Notes: generated by a model not told the origin, from the letters alone. Counted from the stretch's first letter, positions 47,227-57,075 are shown. The stretch is 64,000 bases of DNA from Desulfovibrio piger (GCF_900116045.1 NZ_LT630450.1:1884501-1948500); one strand, 5' to 3'. Translations and numbers: made by a program.

Positions 47227-47736
47227 TCAGTGACCTGCCGGCAGGGGCAGCCCCGCCTCCAGGCGCAGCAAAAAGCGCTTGACGGCCAGGCCGCCGCTGT
47301 AGCCGCCCAGACCGCCACCGGCGGCGATGACCCTGTGGCAGGGGATGACGATCATCAGGGGGTTGCGGCCGTTGGCCCGGCCCACGGCGCGGCAGGCACG
47401 CGGGTCGCCCACGGCCGCGGCCAGTTCGCTGTAGGAGCAGGTCCGCCCGTAGGGGATGTCCTGCAGGGCCCGCCAGACGCGCAGCTGGAAGGGCGTGCCC
47501 CGCGGGGCCAGCGGCAGGTCGAAGCGGCGCAGGCGGCCCGCGAAGTAGGCCGCCAGCTGTTCCCGGGCCGCGTGCAGCAGGGGGCTCGTCACGGCCTGCC
47601 CCGGCAGGGAGACGGCCCCGGGCGGGCACAGGTCCGGGGCCGGGAGCGGGCATGTCCTGTCCAGGGCCACCAGATGCCCGTCCTCTTCCGTGAGCCAGAG
47701 CGGGCCCACGGGGCTTTCCAGACCGGCGACCGGCAT
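47227..47736 (-). CDS. ogt: Methylated-DNA-protein cysteine methyltransferase (Ogt)
   Basis: The 169-residue protein repairs O6-alkylguanine by transferring the alkyl group to its own cysteine. The active-site motif IPCHRV is present (PLMIVIPCHRVIAAGGGLGG), and upstream FQLRVWRALQDIPYGRTCSY with the HTH arginine. No Ada N-terminal domain. ATG 47736 overlaps by one base with the stop of the MFS gene, so the two are coupled. The gene order MFS-Ogt is unusual. Confidence 0.93.
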   Translation of the reverse strand: MPVAGLESPVGPLWLTEEDGHLVALDRTCPLPAPDLCPPGAVSLPGQAVTSPLLHAAREQLAAYFAGRLRRFDLPLAPRGTPFQLRVWRALQDIPYGRTCSYSELAAAVGDPRACRAVGRANGRNPLMIVIPCHRVIAAGGGLGGYSGGLAVKRFLLRLEAGLPLPAGH

Positions 47737-48893
47737 CAGGCGCGGCTCCCGGCGGCATCGTCCCGCAGGCGCAGGGAGGCCAGCGCCCCCAGGGCCGCCA
47801 CGGGCACCAGGCAGGCCATGGCCGTGCCCAGACCGCCGAAATGGTCCGCGATCCAGCCCAGCAGGGGCATGGCCATGCCGCCCAGGGTCATGGGCAGACC
47901 CAGGGTCACGCCCGAGGCGAAGCCCATGTTGCGGGCCAGCAGCTTCTGGCCCAGCACCACCATGGAGCTGAAGGGCGCGAACAGGCCCACGGCCAGCGGG
48001 GCCAGCAGCAGGGCCGCCAGCCACATGCTGTCCGCCCAGGCGAAGGCCAGGGCCGCGGGCAGGGCCAGCCACCACGACAGGCGGATGATGCGGGCATAGC
48101 CGATCCTATCGGCCAGGAAGCCGCCCAGCACGTTGCTGCTGACGCCGCAGACGCAGAAGAAGGCCAGCATCATGGCGCCGAATTCCTTGCTCTGGCCGAA
48201 GACGTCATGCCAGTACAGGGGGATGTAGGTATTGAAGCCCAGGAAAAGGATAGAGCGCGAGGCGATGACCAGGGTCAGCACGCCGAAGGCATGCCAGTCG
48301 TTGCGCGGTTCGGCCTGTCCGGCGGCCGTCCGGCCTCGGGGCATCCCCTGCTGCCAGCCGCGCATCTGGACAAAGAGGAACGAGGCCGTGCACAGGGCCA
48401 GCAGCAGGAACACGGCCGTGCCGTGCAGGCCCGCCACACAGGTGGCCCCGGCCACCAGCAGCGGCCCCACCACGAAGCCGCTGTTGCCGCCCACGGAAAA
48501 GATGCTCATGCCCGCGCCCTTGCGGCTGCCGGAAACGAGGTTGGCATAGCGGGCCCCTTCGGGATGGAACAGGGCGCCGCCCACGCCGCAAAGCATGAGG
48601 GTGAGGAAGATGGCCCAGTAACTGTCCAGAAAGCCCACCAGGCCCAGACTGCCGCCCGCCAGCAGCACGGCCAGCGGCACGAACCAGGACCGGGCGTGTT
48701 TGTCGGCCAGATAGCCGAACACGGGCTGCACCAGGGAGGAGGTGGCCGAATAGGCGAACATCAGGGCGCCCGCGGCCTGATAGTTGAAGCCGTGGGCCGC
48801 GGCCAGATAGGGCATCAGCGAGGGCAGGGCGCCGCCGTTGAGGTCGCAGCTGAGGTGCCCCAGGGAAATGAGCAGTATTTTGCGAAGGTCCAT
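47736..48893 (-). CDS. MFS transporter, fosmidomycin-resistance (Fsr)-like
   Basis: The 385-residue permease has twelve predicted membrane segments. ILLISLGHLSCDLNGGALPS at the N-terminus and FGYLADKHARSW for the inter-helix loop match the Fsr branch, as do GGALFHPEGARYANLVSGSR and GFNTYIPLYWHDVFG. Fsr-like proteins export fosmidomycin and perhaps other compounds. ATG 48893 has GGAG six bases upstream. It is followed, with overlap, by the repair gene ogt. Confidence 0.85.
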   Translation of the reverse strand: MDLRKILLISLGHLSCDLNGGALPSLMPYLAAAHGFNYQAAGALMFAYSATSSLVQPVFGYLADKHARSWFVPLAVLLAGGSLGLVGFLDSYWAIFLTLMLCGVGGALFHPEGARYANLVSGSRKGAGMSIFSVGGNSGFVVGPLLVAGATCVAGLHGTAVFLLLALCTASFLFVQMRGWQQGMPRGRTAAGQAEPRNDWHAFGVLTLVIASRSILFLGFNTYIPLYWHDVFGQSKEFGAMMLAFFCVCGVSSNVLGGFLADRIGYARIIRLSWWLALPAALAFAWADSMWLAALLLAPLAVGLFAPFSSMVVLGQKLLARNMGFASGVTLGLPMTLGGMAMPLLGWIADHFGGLGTAMACLVPVAALGALASLRLRDDAAGSRA

Positions 48894-48965
48894 GCCTGTC
48901 TCCTGCGGGATGTCTGAGGCATGGGCATAGCGGGCGGGGCAGGCGGCGTCAAGGGAGACGGGCAC

Positions 48966-48992
48966 GAAAAAGGGCCGCCCGAAGGCGGCCCG
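48966..48992 (-). terminator. Terminator of the secreted propeller-like gene
   Basis: GGGCCGCC and GGCGGCCC pair around CGAA; on the minus strand the stem is followed by TTTTTCG. It lies 24 bases past the stop at 49016. Confidence 0.8.
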
Positions 48993-49015
48993 GAAAGGCA
49001 GGTCAGACACGATGC

Positions 49016-49915
49016 CTAGCGGCGCGGGGGCTGCTTGGGCTCCATGCTGTAGCGGTAGATCTCGTGGACTTCCTCGGTGTAACCGGGGTAGAAGCCCTTG
49101 CCCATGCCCAGCACGATGCGGGCACCGCGGTTCATGTGCACCAGCAGGTCGCCGGTGGAGGGATCGACGCACAGACCTTCGATCTCGCCCTGCCTGATGG
49201 CTTCATCGAAGACCTTTTCCATGTACACATGGGCGTTGCTGTCCGAGGTGATGTCGATGCGGTACAGGTGGTCGGGCTCGTTGTCGTCGGCGGTACCGTC
49301 GTCAGCGGTCATGAACAGGGAACCGTTGTAGTAGAACACGCCCTGCACCCACTGCGGCACGGGCTGCAGGTGCACCTTGCGCAGGTAGTTGCCCTTGAGG
49401 TCGTATTCATAGAGATGGCGGCCGCTTTCTTCGCCCACCCAGGAGCACATCCACACGGTCTTCTTGACCGGGTCCACGGTGATGCCGGACACTTCCTCCT
49501 GGCCGGACTTGGGCTCGAACTTGAACGTGCGCTTGAATTTCAGGGTATTGGCGTCATGGATGGCGATCTGGATGTCCTTGCCCACGCCGTCCATGAAGTT
49601 TTCGGCGCCCACATAGATCTCGCCGTTGTAGACGTCGATGTCGCCGATGTGGTTGGAGGGGATGGAATAGCCTTCGAAGGGGTTCTTGTTCTCGGCCACC
49701 AGTTTTCCGTTCATGTCGTACTTGTACAGGGCCTTGCTGCAGCTCACGTAGATGAACTTGCCGTCGCAGGCCACGCCCTGGCGACCGGCCACGGGCATGA
49801 CGCTTTTCAGGGTATAGGTATACTTGGCACCGGGGATGGGCTTGGCCTGGGCGGCGGGCAGGGCCACGCACAGGGCGCAGAGCATTGCCAGGAAAGCGAA
49901 CAGTCCTTTCATCAT
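49016..49915 (-). CDS. Periplasmic beta-propeller-like protein, unknown
   Basis: The 299-residue protein has a signal peptide (MMKGLFAFLAMLCALCVALP, cut near AQA). The mature part repeats blade-like strands ending in YVSCSKALYKYD, YVGAENFMDG and SGITVDPVKKTVWMCSWVGE, like YncE or SMP-30/gluconolactonase folds. No catalytic motif is obvious. It may bind a ligand in the periplasm. Two ATGs (49915, 49912) fit the AGGAGG site; the second has the better spacing. It has a terminator of its own. Confidence 0.75.
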   Translation of the reverse strand: MMKGLFAFLAMLCALCVALPAAQAKPIPGAKYTYTLKSVMPVAGRQGVACDGKFIYVSCSKALYKYDMNGKLVAENKNPFEGYSIPSNHIGDIDVYNGEIYVGAENFMDGVGKDIQIAIHDANTLKFKRTFKFEPKSGQEEVSGITVDPVKKTVWMCSWVGEESGRHLYEYDLKGNYLRKVHLQPVPQWVQGVFYYNGSLFMTADDGTADDNEPDHLYRIDITSDSNAHVYMEKVFDEAIRQGEIEGLCVDPSTGDLLVHMNRGARIVLGMGKGFYPGYTEEVHEIYRYSMEPKQPPRR

Positions 49916-50084
49916 CTTCCTCCTTTGGACCGCGGATCATGACAGGTCCTTTTTCACCTCGTAGCGCGCTACGGAAAAAAGAGCAACGGCCGGAAGACGG
50001 GCGTCCCGGAAATGTCACAGAATGACACAGAGCCGTCATGCGATGGGGGAGGAAGACGAGAAGAAAACGGCGGGAGCCGGAAAC
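49916..50084. other. Intergenic with TGACA repeats
   Basis: TGTCACAGAATGACACAG near 50014 resembles the repeats upstream of the response regulator. Nothing else recognised. Confidence 0.35.
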
Positions 50085-50114
50085 GAAAAAAGGGCTTGCG
50101 TTTCCGCAAACCCT
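50085..50114 (-). terminator. Terminator of tRNA-Ala
   Basis: On the minus strand GGGTTTGCG and CGCAAGCCC pair around GAAA and are followed by TTTTTT, 12 bases after the CCA end. Confidence 0.85.
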
Positions 50115-50125
50115 GATTTCCTTTT

Positions 50126-50201
<76 letters not shown>

Positions 50202-50365
50202 TCGGCAGAAATGCATACTGCCCAAAAAGACCCTGGCTGTCAACGGAAAAATCAAAAAAAGTGATTTTTCTTTTTTATCCTTTGATTTCAACAAATTGAA
50301 AAAGAAGCGCACAGCGGCCGCCCCGGCAGCGGAGCTTTCCGGGGCCGTCATGGACCGGCAGCGGG

Positions 50366-52906
50366 CTATTCCAGTTCCGACGGCAGACCGGCCCGCAGGC
50401 AGGCCTGCGCCCAGGCGGCCTGGCCCAGGGAGATGCCGCCGTCACCGGGCGGCACGTCCTGCTGGCACAGGGGGGTGAGGCCGTGCGCCGCGAGCAGCAG
50501 CGGCAGCAGGCGGGCCAGCAGGGCGTTCTGCATGACACCGCCGGACAGGCCCACCACGCGCACGCCCGTGGTCCCGGCGGCCCTGACGGCCAGGGCCGTG
50601 AAGCCCTGTGCCAGCTGCCAGTGGAAACGGGCGGCCAGGTCTTCCGCCGGCAGGCGGCCGCGCTGGTCCAGCACGGCGGCGAACAGGGCCGTGCCGTCCA
50701 GTTGCAGGAGGCCTTCCTCCTCCGTCAGGGGCGGGGCGGGCAGCAGCCCGTGCTCCGGCTGCGGGGCCCGCAGCCCTTCCGGCCCCAGGCGCCACCACTG
50801 TCCCGGCAGGACACTGCGGGCGGCGGCATCTTCCAGACGGATGGCGGCCTGCCCTTCATAGGTGATGTGCGTGCACAGGCCCAGCGCGGCGGACACGGCA
50901 TCGAACAGGCGCCCGGCACTGGACGTGGGCGGGCAGTTGAGGCCCCGGCGCCACATCTCGCTGACCGCCGTGACGGCCAGGGCCTGCGGGGCGCGGCGGA
51001 CCCCGTCCCTGCCGTCATCGCCGGCCGTCCAGCCCGCTGTCAGGGCTTCGGGGGCCCTGCCGGTCTGCAGGGCCAGTCCCAGGGCGATGCGCCAGGGCTC
51101 GCGGATGGCGGCCTCGCCGCCGGGCAGACGGAAGGGCGCCAGGCGGCCCAGACGCTGCCAGCGGGGCGCGTCCAGCTCCATGAACAGCAGTTCCCCGCCC
51201 CAGATGCTCTTGTCCGTGCCCAGGCCGGTGCCGTCCAGGGCCAGGGCCAGGGCCGGGCCGGTATGCCCGTGCTCGGCGAGCACGGAGGCCGCGTGCGCCG
51301 CATGGTGCTGCAAACGCCAGAGGGGCAGGCCCTCGCGCCGGGCCCGTTCCGCGGCATGGCGGCTGGAGAGGAAGTCCGGGTGCAGGTCGCAGACCACGGC
51401 GGCGGGCCGCACCTCCAGCAGATCCTGCAGGTGGCGGGCCACTTCCTCGTAAAAGCTGAAGGTGGGCGCGTTCTCCAGATCGCCCACATGCTGGCTGACG
51501 AAGGCCTCGTTGCCGCGCGTCAGGCAGAGCGTGGCCTTGAGTTCGCCGCCCGCGCCCAGCACGCAGGGCAGGTCCGTGCCCCAGGCTTCGGGCAGCATCA
51601 CCGGACGGGGCACATAGCCGCGTGCCCGGCGGTAGAAAAAGGGCACCGCGGCGGCCGTGCTGTCCCCGTCGGCGGGCAGGGGGCGCACACCGGCCACGCT
51701 GTCGTCCACGCGCACCAGGATGTCGCGGTCGTGCAGCAGCCAGGCATCGGCCAGATGCGCCAGGCGGCGCAGGGCCTCGCGGTTGCCCAGGCAGATGGGC
51801 TCGCCGCTGGCATTGGCCGAGGTCATGACCAGCACGGACGCGGGGTCTCCGGCCGCGGCGGCCAGACGGCCCAGCTCGTCGAAAAGGACGACGTGCAGGG
51901 GCGTGTAGGGCAGCATGAGGCCGATGCCGGCGGTATCCGGCGCGATGGCGGGGGGCAGGCAGCCCTTGCGGGCCGGACAGAGCACGATGGGCTTTTCCGG
52001 GCAGAGCAGCAGGGCCTCGTGCTCCGGGGCAAGATGGCACAGCTCCCGGGCCGTGGCCAGATCCGGCACCATCAGGGCCAGCGGTTTGTGCGGGCGCCGC
52101 TTGCGCAGGCGCAGCAGGGCCACACTGCGGGCGGAGCGGGCGTCACAGGCCAGCTGGAAACCGCCCAGGCCCTTGAGGGCCAGCAGACGGCCGTCCCGCA
52201 GCAGGAGGGCCGCCCGCGCCACGGCATCCCGCATGGACGCTGCCGTCGGCAGGGTCTCCGGGCCGGGCCAGTCCGCCGGGGCGCTGTCCGGGGGCAGGGT
52301 GCCGCCCGGCGGCAGCAGGGGGTTGTCCACCAGCCACAGGCGCGGTCCGCACTGCGGGCAGGCCACGGGCTGGGCGTGGAAGCGCCGGTCCAGCGGATCG
52401 CGGTATTCGGCCTCGCAGCGGGGACAGAAGGGGAAGCAGGCCATGCTGGTGGTGGCGCGGTCGTAGGGGATGGAACGGGTGATGGTGTAGCGCGGCCCGC
52501 AATTGGTGCAATTGGTGAAGGCATAGCCGAAGCGCGGATCGCCGGGCGTGCGCATGTCGCGCAGGCAGTCCTCGCAGATGCCCACATCGGGGCTGACCAG
52601 CACGCTGTGGCCGGCATGGCCGTGGCTGGCCACGATGACGAATTCCGTCTCGCCGTCCACCGGGGGCAGCTCCGTGACCTCCAGCCGGGTGAGCCGTGCC
52701 AGGGGCGGCAGCTCACGGCGCAGGCGCACGGCAAAGGCATCCACCTGCGCCGGGTCGCCCTGCACCTCGATGCGCACCCCCTCCGAGGTGTTGCCCACGC
52801 TGCCGGAAAGGCCGCCTTCCACGGCCAGCCGGTAGATGAAGGGGCGGAAGCCCACGCCCTGGACCTGTCCTGCGGCCAGCACGGCCGTACGTTTGTGCTG
52901 TGTCAT
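50366..52906 (-). CDS. hypF: Carbamoyltransferase HypF
   Basis: The 846-residue protein makes the cyanide ligand of NiFe-hydrogenases from carbamoyl phosphate. It has the N-terminal acylphosphatase domain (GQVQGVGFRPFIYRLA), two C4 zinc motifs (CEDCLRDM with FTNCTNCGPRY, and CPRCEAEY with ACPQCGPR), a YrdC-like part with DARSARSVALLRLRKRRPHK, and the C-terminal carbamoyltransferase with HHAAHAASVLAEHG and VVGLSGGVMQNALL. Length agrees with the family. Other hyp genes are not in the window. The weak start is the ATG at 52906. Confidence 0.96.
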   Translation of the reverse strand: MTQHKRTAVLAAGQVQGVGFRPFIYRLAVEGGLSGSVGNTSEGVRIEVQGDPAQVDAFAVRLRRELPPLARLTRLEVTELPPVDGETEFVIVASHGHAGHSVLVSPDVGICEDCLRDMRTPGDPRFGYAFTNCTNCGPRYTITRSIPYDRATTSMACFPFCPRCEAEYRDPLDRRFHAQPVACPQCGPRLWLVDNPLLPPGGTLPPDSAPADWPGPETLPTAASMRDAVARAALLLRDGRLLALKGLGGFQLACDARSARSVALLRLRKRRPHKPLALMVPDLATARELCHLAPEHEALLLCPEKPIVLCPARKGCLPPAIAPDTAGIGLMLPYTPLHVVLFDELGRLAAAAGDPASVLVMTSANASGEPICLGNREALRRLAHLADAWLLHDRDILVRVDDSVAGVRPLPADGDSTAAAVPFFYRRARGYVPRPVMLPEAWGTDLPCVLGAGGELKATLCLTRGNEAFVSQHVGDLENAPTFSFYEEVARHLQDLLEVRPAAVVCDLHPDFLSSRHAAERARREGLPLWRLQHHAAHAASVLAEHGHTGPALALALDGTGLGTDKSIWGGELLFMELDAPRWQRLGRLAPFRLPGGEAAIREPWRIALGLALQTGRAPEALTAGWTAGDDGRDGVRRAPQALAVTAVSEMWRRGLNCPPTSSAGRLFDAVSAALGLCTHITYEGQAAIRLEDAAARSVLPGQWWRLGPEGLRAPQPEHGLLPAPPLTEEEGLLQLDGTALFAAVLDQRGRLPAEDLAARFHWQLAQGFTALAVRAAGTTGVRVVGLSGGVMQNALLARLLPLLLAAHGLTPLCQQDVPPGDGGISLGQAAWAQACLRAGLPSELE

Positions 52907-53041
52907 GGGACGAACCTAGCCTTTTTTTGGCGTTTGCGCTACGCGCGGCCTGCCGCCTTGCGGGGCCATGAGACTTTATGATATTTTTCAGAACACTTTT
53001 TACCCTTGGTTTTTCTGCACAGGCTGCAACAGGAGACAGAC

Positions 53042-53614
53042 ATGGCCGGAAAAAGCAGTGTCGGAAAGCGCATCCGCACGTTCCGCGAGGAAAGGAACGT
53101 GGATCTTGAGACCCTTTCCCAGAACACGGGGCTGACCGTCAATTTTCTGGAACGCATGGAAAATGACGAGATATATCCCACCATCGGCCCCCTGCAGAAG
53201 GTGGCCCGTTCGCTGGGCGTACGGCTGGGCACCTTCCTGGATGACCAGTTCACCCGCGATCCCATCATTTCCCGCATAGACCAGCTGGGCAGCGTGGACC
53301 CCGCCCTGCACACCGGCCGCACCCCCCGCTCCAGCTACATCTACCAGGCGCTGGGCAAGGGCAAGAGCGACCGCAACATGGAGCCTTTTTTCATCGAGAT
53401 CTATCCCGACAAGGACGACGAGCGCAAGACCATCTCGCATCAGGGCGAAGAGTTCATCCTGGTGCTCAAGGGCGAACTGATGGTGGTCTACGGTCGCGAG
53501 ACCTATTACCTGAAGGCCGGCGAGACCATCTACTACAACTCCATCGTGCCCCACTACGTGGGCGCGCACGGCGATGATCCGGCCCAGCTGCTGGCCGTGA
53601 CCTATACGCCGTAG
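53042..53614 (+). CDS. XRE-family regulator with C-terminal cupin domain
   Basis: The 190-residue protein has an N-terminal HTH_3 domain (VGKRIRTFREERNVDLETLS) and a C-terminal cupin_2 (HQGEEFILVLKGELMVVYGR and a second strand TIYYNSIVPHYVGAH). The N-terminal region recognises DNA and the cupin likely binds a small ligand. It lies 68 bases before the acyl-CoA ligase gene in the same direction; such pairs recur in Desulfovibrio, where the regulator probably senses an acid or CoA ester. ATG at 53042. Confidence 0.92.
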   Translation: MAGKSSVGKRIRTFREERNVDLETLSQNTGLTVNFLERMENDEIYPTIGPLQKVARSLGVRLGTFLDDQFTRDPIISRIDQLGSVDPALHTGRTPRSSYIYQALGKGKSDRNMEPFFIEIYPDKDDERKTISHQGEEFILVLKGELMVVYGRETYYLKAGETIYYNSIVPHYVGAHGDDPAQLLAVTYTP

Positions 53615-53682
53615 CCCCCGTCGTGTCCCTGCCCTTTTGCGTACACAGCCCGCGCTCCCGTGCGGCATATGAAGGATGATCC

Positions 53683-55383
53683 ATGGACGAGAAAGTGCGC
53701 CAGCGCCAGGCACTGTTCGAACTGCGTGAAAAGACCCTTGGCCAGGTCCTGGACGAGACGGTGGCCCGCATCCCCCACAAGGACGCCATCGTCTATGCGG
53801 ACCGCAACTACCGCCAGACCTGGCGCGAGTTCGCCGATACCGTCGACCTGTTCGCCAAGGGACTCATGGCGCTGGGCGTGCAGAAAGGGGAAAAGGTGGC
53901 CGTCTGGGCCAGCAACGTGCCCTACTGGGTGGCCCTGCAGTTCGCCACGGCCAAGATCGGGGCCATCCTGATCACGGTCAACACCAATTACCGCGAACAC
54001 GAGCTGGAATACCTGCTCAACCAGTCGGAGTGCGAGAACATCTTCATCATGGACAGCCTGCGCGACCATGACTACATCGACACGCTCTACACCCTGGCGC
54101 CCGAGCTGCGCTACCAGAGCCGCGACCGGCTCAGCTTCGAACGCCTGCCGCATCTGCGGCGCGTCTGTTTCCTGGGCGCGGAGAAGCACCGCGGCATGTA
54201 TTCCGTGCCCGAGATCCTGTCCATGTCCGTCATGACCGACGATGCCGAGTACCGGGCCCGGCAGGACAGCCTGGACCCCTGGGACGTCATCAACATGCAG
54301 TACACCTCCGGCACCACGGGCTTCCCCAAGGGCGTCATGCTGACCCATGTGGGCGTGGGCCTCAACGGCTACTGGATCGGCCGTCACCAGCGCTTTTCCG
54401 ACAAGGACCGCGTCTGCCTGCCCGTGCCGCTCTTCCACTGCTTCGGCTGCGTGCTGGGGGTCTCGGCCTGCGTCAACCACGGGGCCTGCATGGTCATCCT
54501 CGAGGCCTACAACCCCCTGCACGTGCTGGCCGCCGTGGACAGCGAACGCTGCACGGCCCTGTACGGCGTGCCCACCATGTTCCTGGCCGAACTGGAACAC
54601 AAGATGTTCAAGCGTTTCGACGTCTCCAGCCTGCGCACGGGCATCATGGCCGGTTCCGTCTGCCCCGAGCCGCTCATGCGGCGCGTGGTGGAAGACATGT
54701 ACATGAAGGACATCACCATCTGCTACGGCCTCACCGAGGGCTCGCCGGTGATGACCCAGTCCGACCCCGACGACCCCCTGCCTCTGCGCTGCGAGACCGT
54801 GGGCTGCGCCATGCCCGGCATCGAGGTGCGCATCGGCGATCCCGAGACCTGCGAGGAGCTGCCGCGCGGCCAGGTGGGCGAGATCCTGTGCCGGGGCTAC
54901 AACGTCATGAAGGGCTACTACAACATGCCCGAAGAGACGGCCCGCACCATCAGCCCCGAGGGCTGGCTCCACTCCGGCGACCTGGGCACCATGGACGAAA
55001 ACGGCTATGTGCGCGTCACCGGCCGCATCAAGGACATGATCATCCGCGGCGGCGAGAACGTCTACCCGCGCGAGATCGAGGAATTCCTCATGGGCATGCC
55101 CGGCGTGCTGGATATCCAGGTGGTGGCCGTGCCCAGCCGCAAATATGGCGAGGAAGTGGGCGCCTTCATCATCGCCCGGCCCGATGTGCCCATCGCTCCC
55201 GAGGACGTGCGCGCCTTCTGCCGCGGCAAGATCGCCTGGTACAAGATCCCGCGCTACATCGCCGTGGTGGACGGCTTTCCCCTGACCGCCAGCGGCAAGA
55301 TCCAGAAGTTCAAGCTGCGCGAGATGGCCGCCGAGCGCTGGCCCGAGGCCATGGCCGAGCCGGACCCCAAGGCCGCCGGATAG
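53683..55383 (+). CDS. AMP-forming acyl-CoA synthetase
   Basis: The 566-residue protein activates a carboxylate to its CoA thioester with ATP. Motifs: MQYTSGTTGFPKGVMLTHVG for the P loop (about 205-224), YGLTEGSPVMTQ in the middle, GWLHSGDLGTMDENGYVRVT and the catalytic-lysine stretch VDGFPLTASGKIQKFKLREM at the end. It is like fatty-acid or benzoate-type ligases; substrate cannot be read. AAGGAT precedes the ATG. The XRE-cupin gene likely controls it, and a terminator closes the unit. Confidence 0.95.
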   Translation: MDEKVRQRQALFELREKTLGQVLDETVARIPHKDAIVYADRNYRQTWREFADTVDLFAKGLMALGVQKGEKVAVWASNVPYWVALQFATAKIGAILITVNTNYREHELEYLLNQSECENIFIMDSLRDHDYIDTLYTLAPELRYQSRDRLSFERLPHLRRVCFLGAEKHRGMYSVPEILSMSVMTDDAEYRARQDSLDPWDVINMQYTSGTTGFPKGVMLTHVGVGLNGYWIGRHQRFSDKDRVCLPVPLFHCFGCVLGVSACVNHGACMVILEAYNPLHVLAAVDSERCTALYGVPTMFLAELEHKMFKRFDVSSLRTGIMAGSVCPEPLMRRVVEDMYMKDITICYGLTEGSPVMTQSDPDDPLPLRCETVGCAMPGIEVRIGDPETCEELPRGQVGEILCRGYNVMKGYYNMPEETARTISPEGWLHSGDLGTMDENGYVRVTGRIKDMIIRGGENVYPREIEEFLMGMPGVLDIQVVAVPSRKYGEEVGAFIIARPDVPIAPEDVRAFCRGKIAWYKIPRYIAVVDGFPLTASGKIQKFKLREMAAERWPEAMAEPDPKAAG

Positions 55384-55402
55384 CGCACGGCCGCCTGCCA
55401 TG

Positions 55403-55437
55403 AAAAAAGCCCCGTTCCCGGCAGGAAAGGGGCTTTT
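55403..55437. terminator. Terminator between acyl-CoA ligase and thrC
   Basis: AAAAAAGCCCCGTTCC and GGAAAGGGGCTTTT pair around CGGCA. A and T runs on both sides suit the converging genes. Confidence 0.85.
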
Positions 55438-55460
55438 GACATTGGGGGAGGCGCTGGCGC

Positions 55461-56906
55461 CTACTTGCGGCTCAGGCCCAGGCGGGCCACCACGGCATCG
55501 GCGCCCAGGCGGGCGAAGGTGGCCACGTCTTTGCCTTCGCGGGCGCTTTCGGGCAGCAGCAGTTCGGGCTTGTTGGAGAGCCCGGCCCGGGGCTTGACGC
55601 CGTAGGCTTCGGGGAAGCTGTCGTTGAAGTACATGTCCTGGAAGCCCGAGAACTTGAGGGCGTGGGCCGTGGCGTCCAGCACGGCGTGCTCGTCATCGCC
55701 CACCAGGCCCAGCGCCCGGGCGTTGACCAGACCGGCCAGGCATTCGCCGCCCTGGGTGCAGGCGATGTGGCCGTGGCGGTTGGCCACGATCATGGCGTCC
55801 ATGATCTGCTGTTCGGTCACCTGCACCACCTGGAAGGCCTTTTCGCCGCCCTTTTCCATGAACTTCCCGGCCAGGCGCTGCACACGCGGGAAGGAGACCG
55901 GGTTGCCGATCATGGCGGCCTGGGCCACGCTGGGGGTGACGGTCACGGGCTGCCACACACGGGCGCCCCTGGGCGCGGCATAGTAGCGGTACACGGGGTC
56001 GGCGTGTTCGCTCTGCACGCCGAAGACGCGCGGCAGGCTGGTGATGATGCCCAGCTCCAGCATCTTGAGGAAGCCGGACATGACGGCCGTGATGTTGCCC
56101 GCGTTGCCGATGGGCACGAAGATGCACAGGCCGGACACGTCCCAGCCGTACCACTGGGCCACCTCATAGGCGTAGGATTCCTGGCCCAGGATGCGCCAGC
56201 TGTTCTTGGAGTTGAGCAGGGCCACGCGGTAGTTCTCGGCCAGATGCTCCACCACCTTCATGCAGTCGTCGAACACGCCCGGCAGTTCCAGCACCGTGGC
56301 ACCGCTGCCCAGGGGCTGGGAGAGCTGCTGCGGGGTCACCTTGCCGTGGGGCAGCAGCACCACGCTCTTGAGGGGCGCGCCCACATAGGAGGCGTACAGG
56401 GCCGCGGCGGCGGAAGTGTCACCGGTGGAGGCGCAGACGGTCAGCACCTCGTCCCACTGGTGGCGGCGGCAGAGCCATTTCAGATAGCTGAACGCACAGG
56501 CCATGCCGCGGTCCTTGAAGGAGGCGCTGGGGTTCTGGCCGTCGTTCTTGTAGGCAAAGGGCACGCCCACACGGTCGCGCAGGGCCGGAGCGGCTTCCAC
56601 GATGGGGGTCAGGCCTTCGCCCAGGTAGACGATGTCTTCCTCGTCCAGCAGGGGCGCCAGAAGCTCGTAATAACGGAAGATGCCGCGCAGGGCCGTGCTG
56701 CGGGTGGAGGCGCGGCGGTCGAAGATCTCGCGCCATTCCGCGCCGCTGCGCTGTTTCAGTTCGTCGAACCTGGTGTTTTCCAGCAGGAACACGCCGCCGC
56801 AGGACGGGCAGGTGTAGAGCAGGCTGTCACCGGGGTAGCGCTGGCCGCAGTGCAGGCACACATATTCCATCTGACCGCGATAGGCGGGAAAATCACTCTG
56901 GCACAC
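55461..56906 (-). CDS. thrC: Threonine synthase
   Basis: The 481-residue PLP enzyme makes threonine from O-phosphohomoserine. A zinc ribbon at the N-terminus (CLHCGQRYPGDSLLYTCPSC) precedes the PLP domain with the lysine motif NPSASFKDRGMACAFSYLKW and TVCASTGDTSAAAALYASYV. PIGNAGNITAVMSGFLK binds phosphate. GTG at 56906, after AAGGAG, is the likely start; ATG 56870 would remove 12 residues. The AT-rich island begins right behind it on the other strand. Confidence 0.95.
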   Translation of the reverse strand: MCQSDFPAYRGQMEYVCLHCGQRYPGDSLLYTCPSCGGVFLLENTRFDELKQRSGAEWREIFDRRASTRSTALRGIFRYYELLAPLLDEEDIVYLGEGLTPIVEAAPALRDRVGVPFAYKNDGQNPSASFKDRGMACAFSYLKWLCRRHQWDEVLTVCASTGDTSAAAALYASYVGAPLKSVVLLPHGKVTPQQLSQPLGSGATVLELPGVFDDCMKVVEHLAENYRVALLNSKNSWRILGQESYAYEVAQWYGWDVSGLCIFVPIGNAGNITAVMSGFLKMLELGIITSLPRVFGVQSEHADPVYRYYAAPRGARVWQPVTVTPSVAQAAMIGNPVSFPRVQRLAGKFMEKGGEKAFQVVQVTEQQIMDAMIVANRHGHIACTQGGECLAGLVNARALGLVGDDEHAVLDATAHALKFSGFQDMYFNDSFPEAYGVKPRAGLSNKPELLLPESAREGKDVATFARLGADAVVARLGLSRK

Positions 56907-57075
56907 GGGATAATCTCCTTGCAGGGACAGGATGAGGAAAGGCGTTTTTTACCATCCTCTCCCGTGACTTGTCGAGAGGGCTATGAGTAGTCTTTTTCTG
57001 CTCAGCAATATTGAAATTGGAAAATATATTTAGTATATTAGTTTGTATATAAAAATATAAAATTAAGGTGCTTCG
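56907..57075. promoter_or_regulatory. AT-rich promoter region at the island boundary
   Basis: Composition shifts from GC-rich to strongly AT-rich at about 56990. The thrC leader is on the minus side and the helicase promoter on the plus side; TTAGTATATTAGTTTGTATA near 57030 is a fair candidate for the latter. TTAAGGTG precedes the helicase ATG. Confidence 0.4.
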
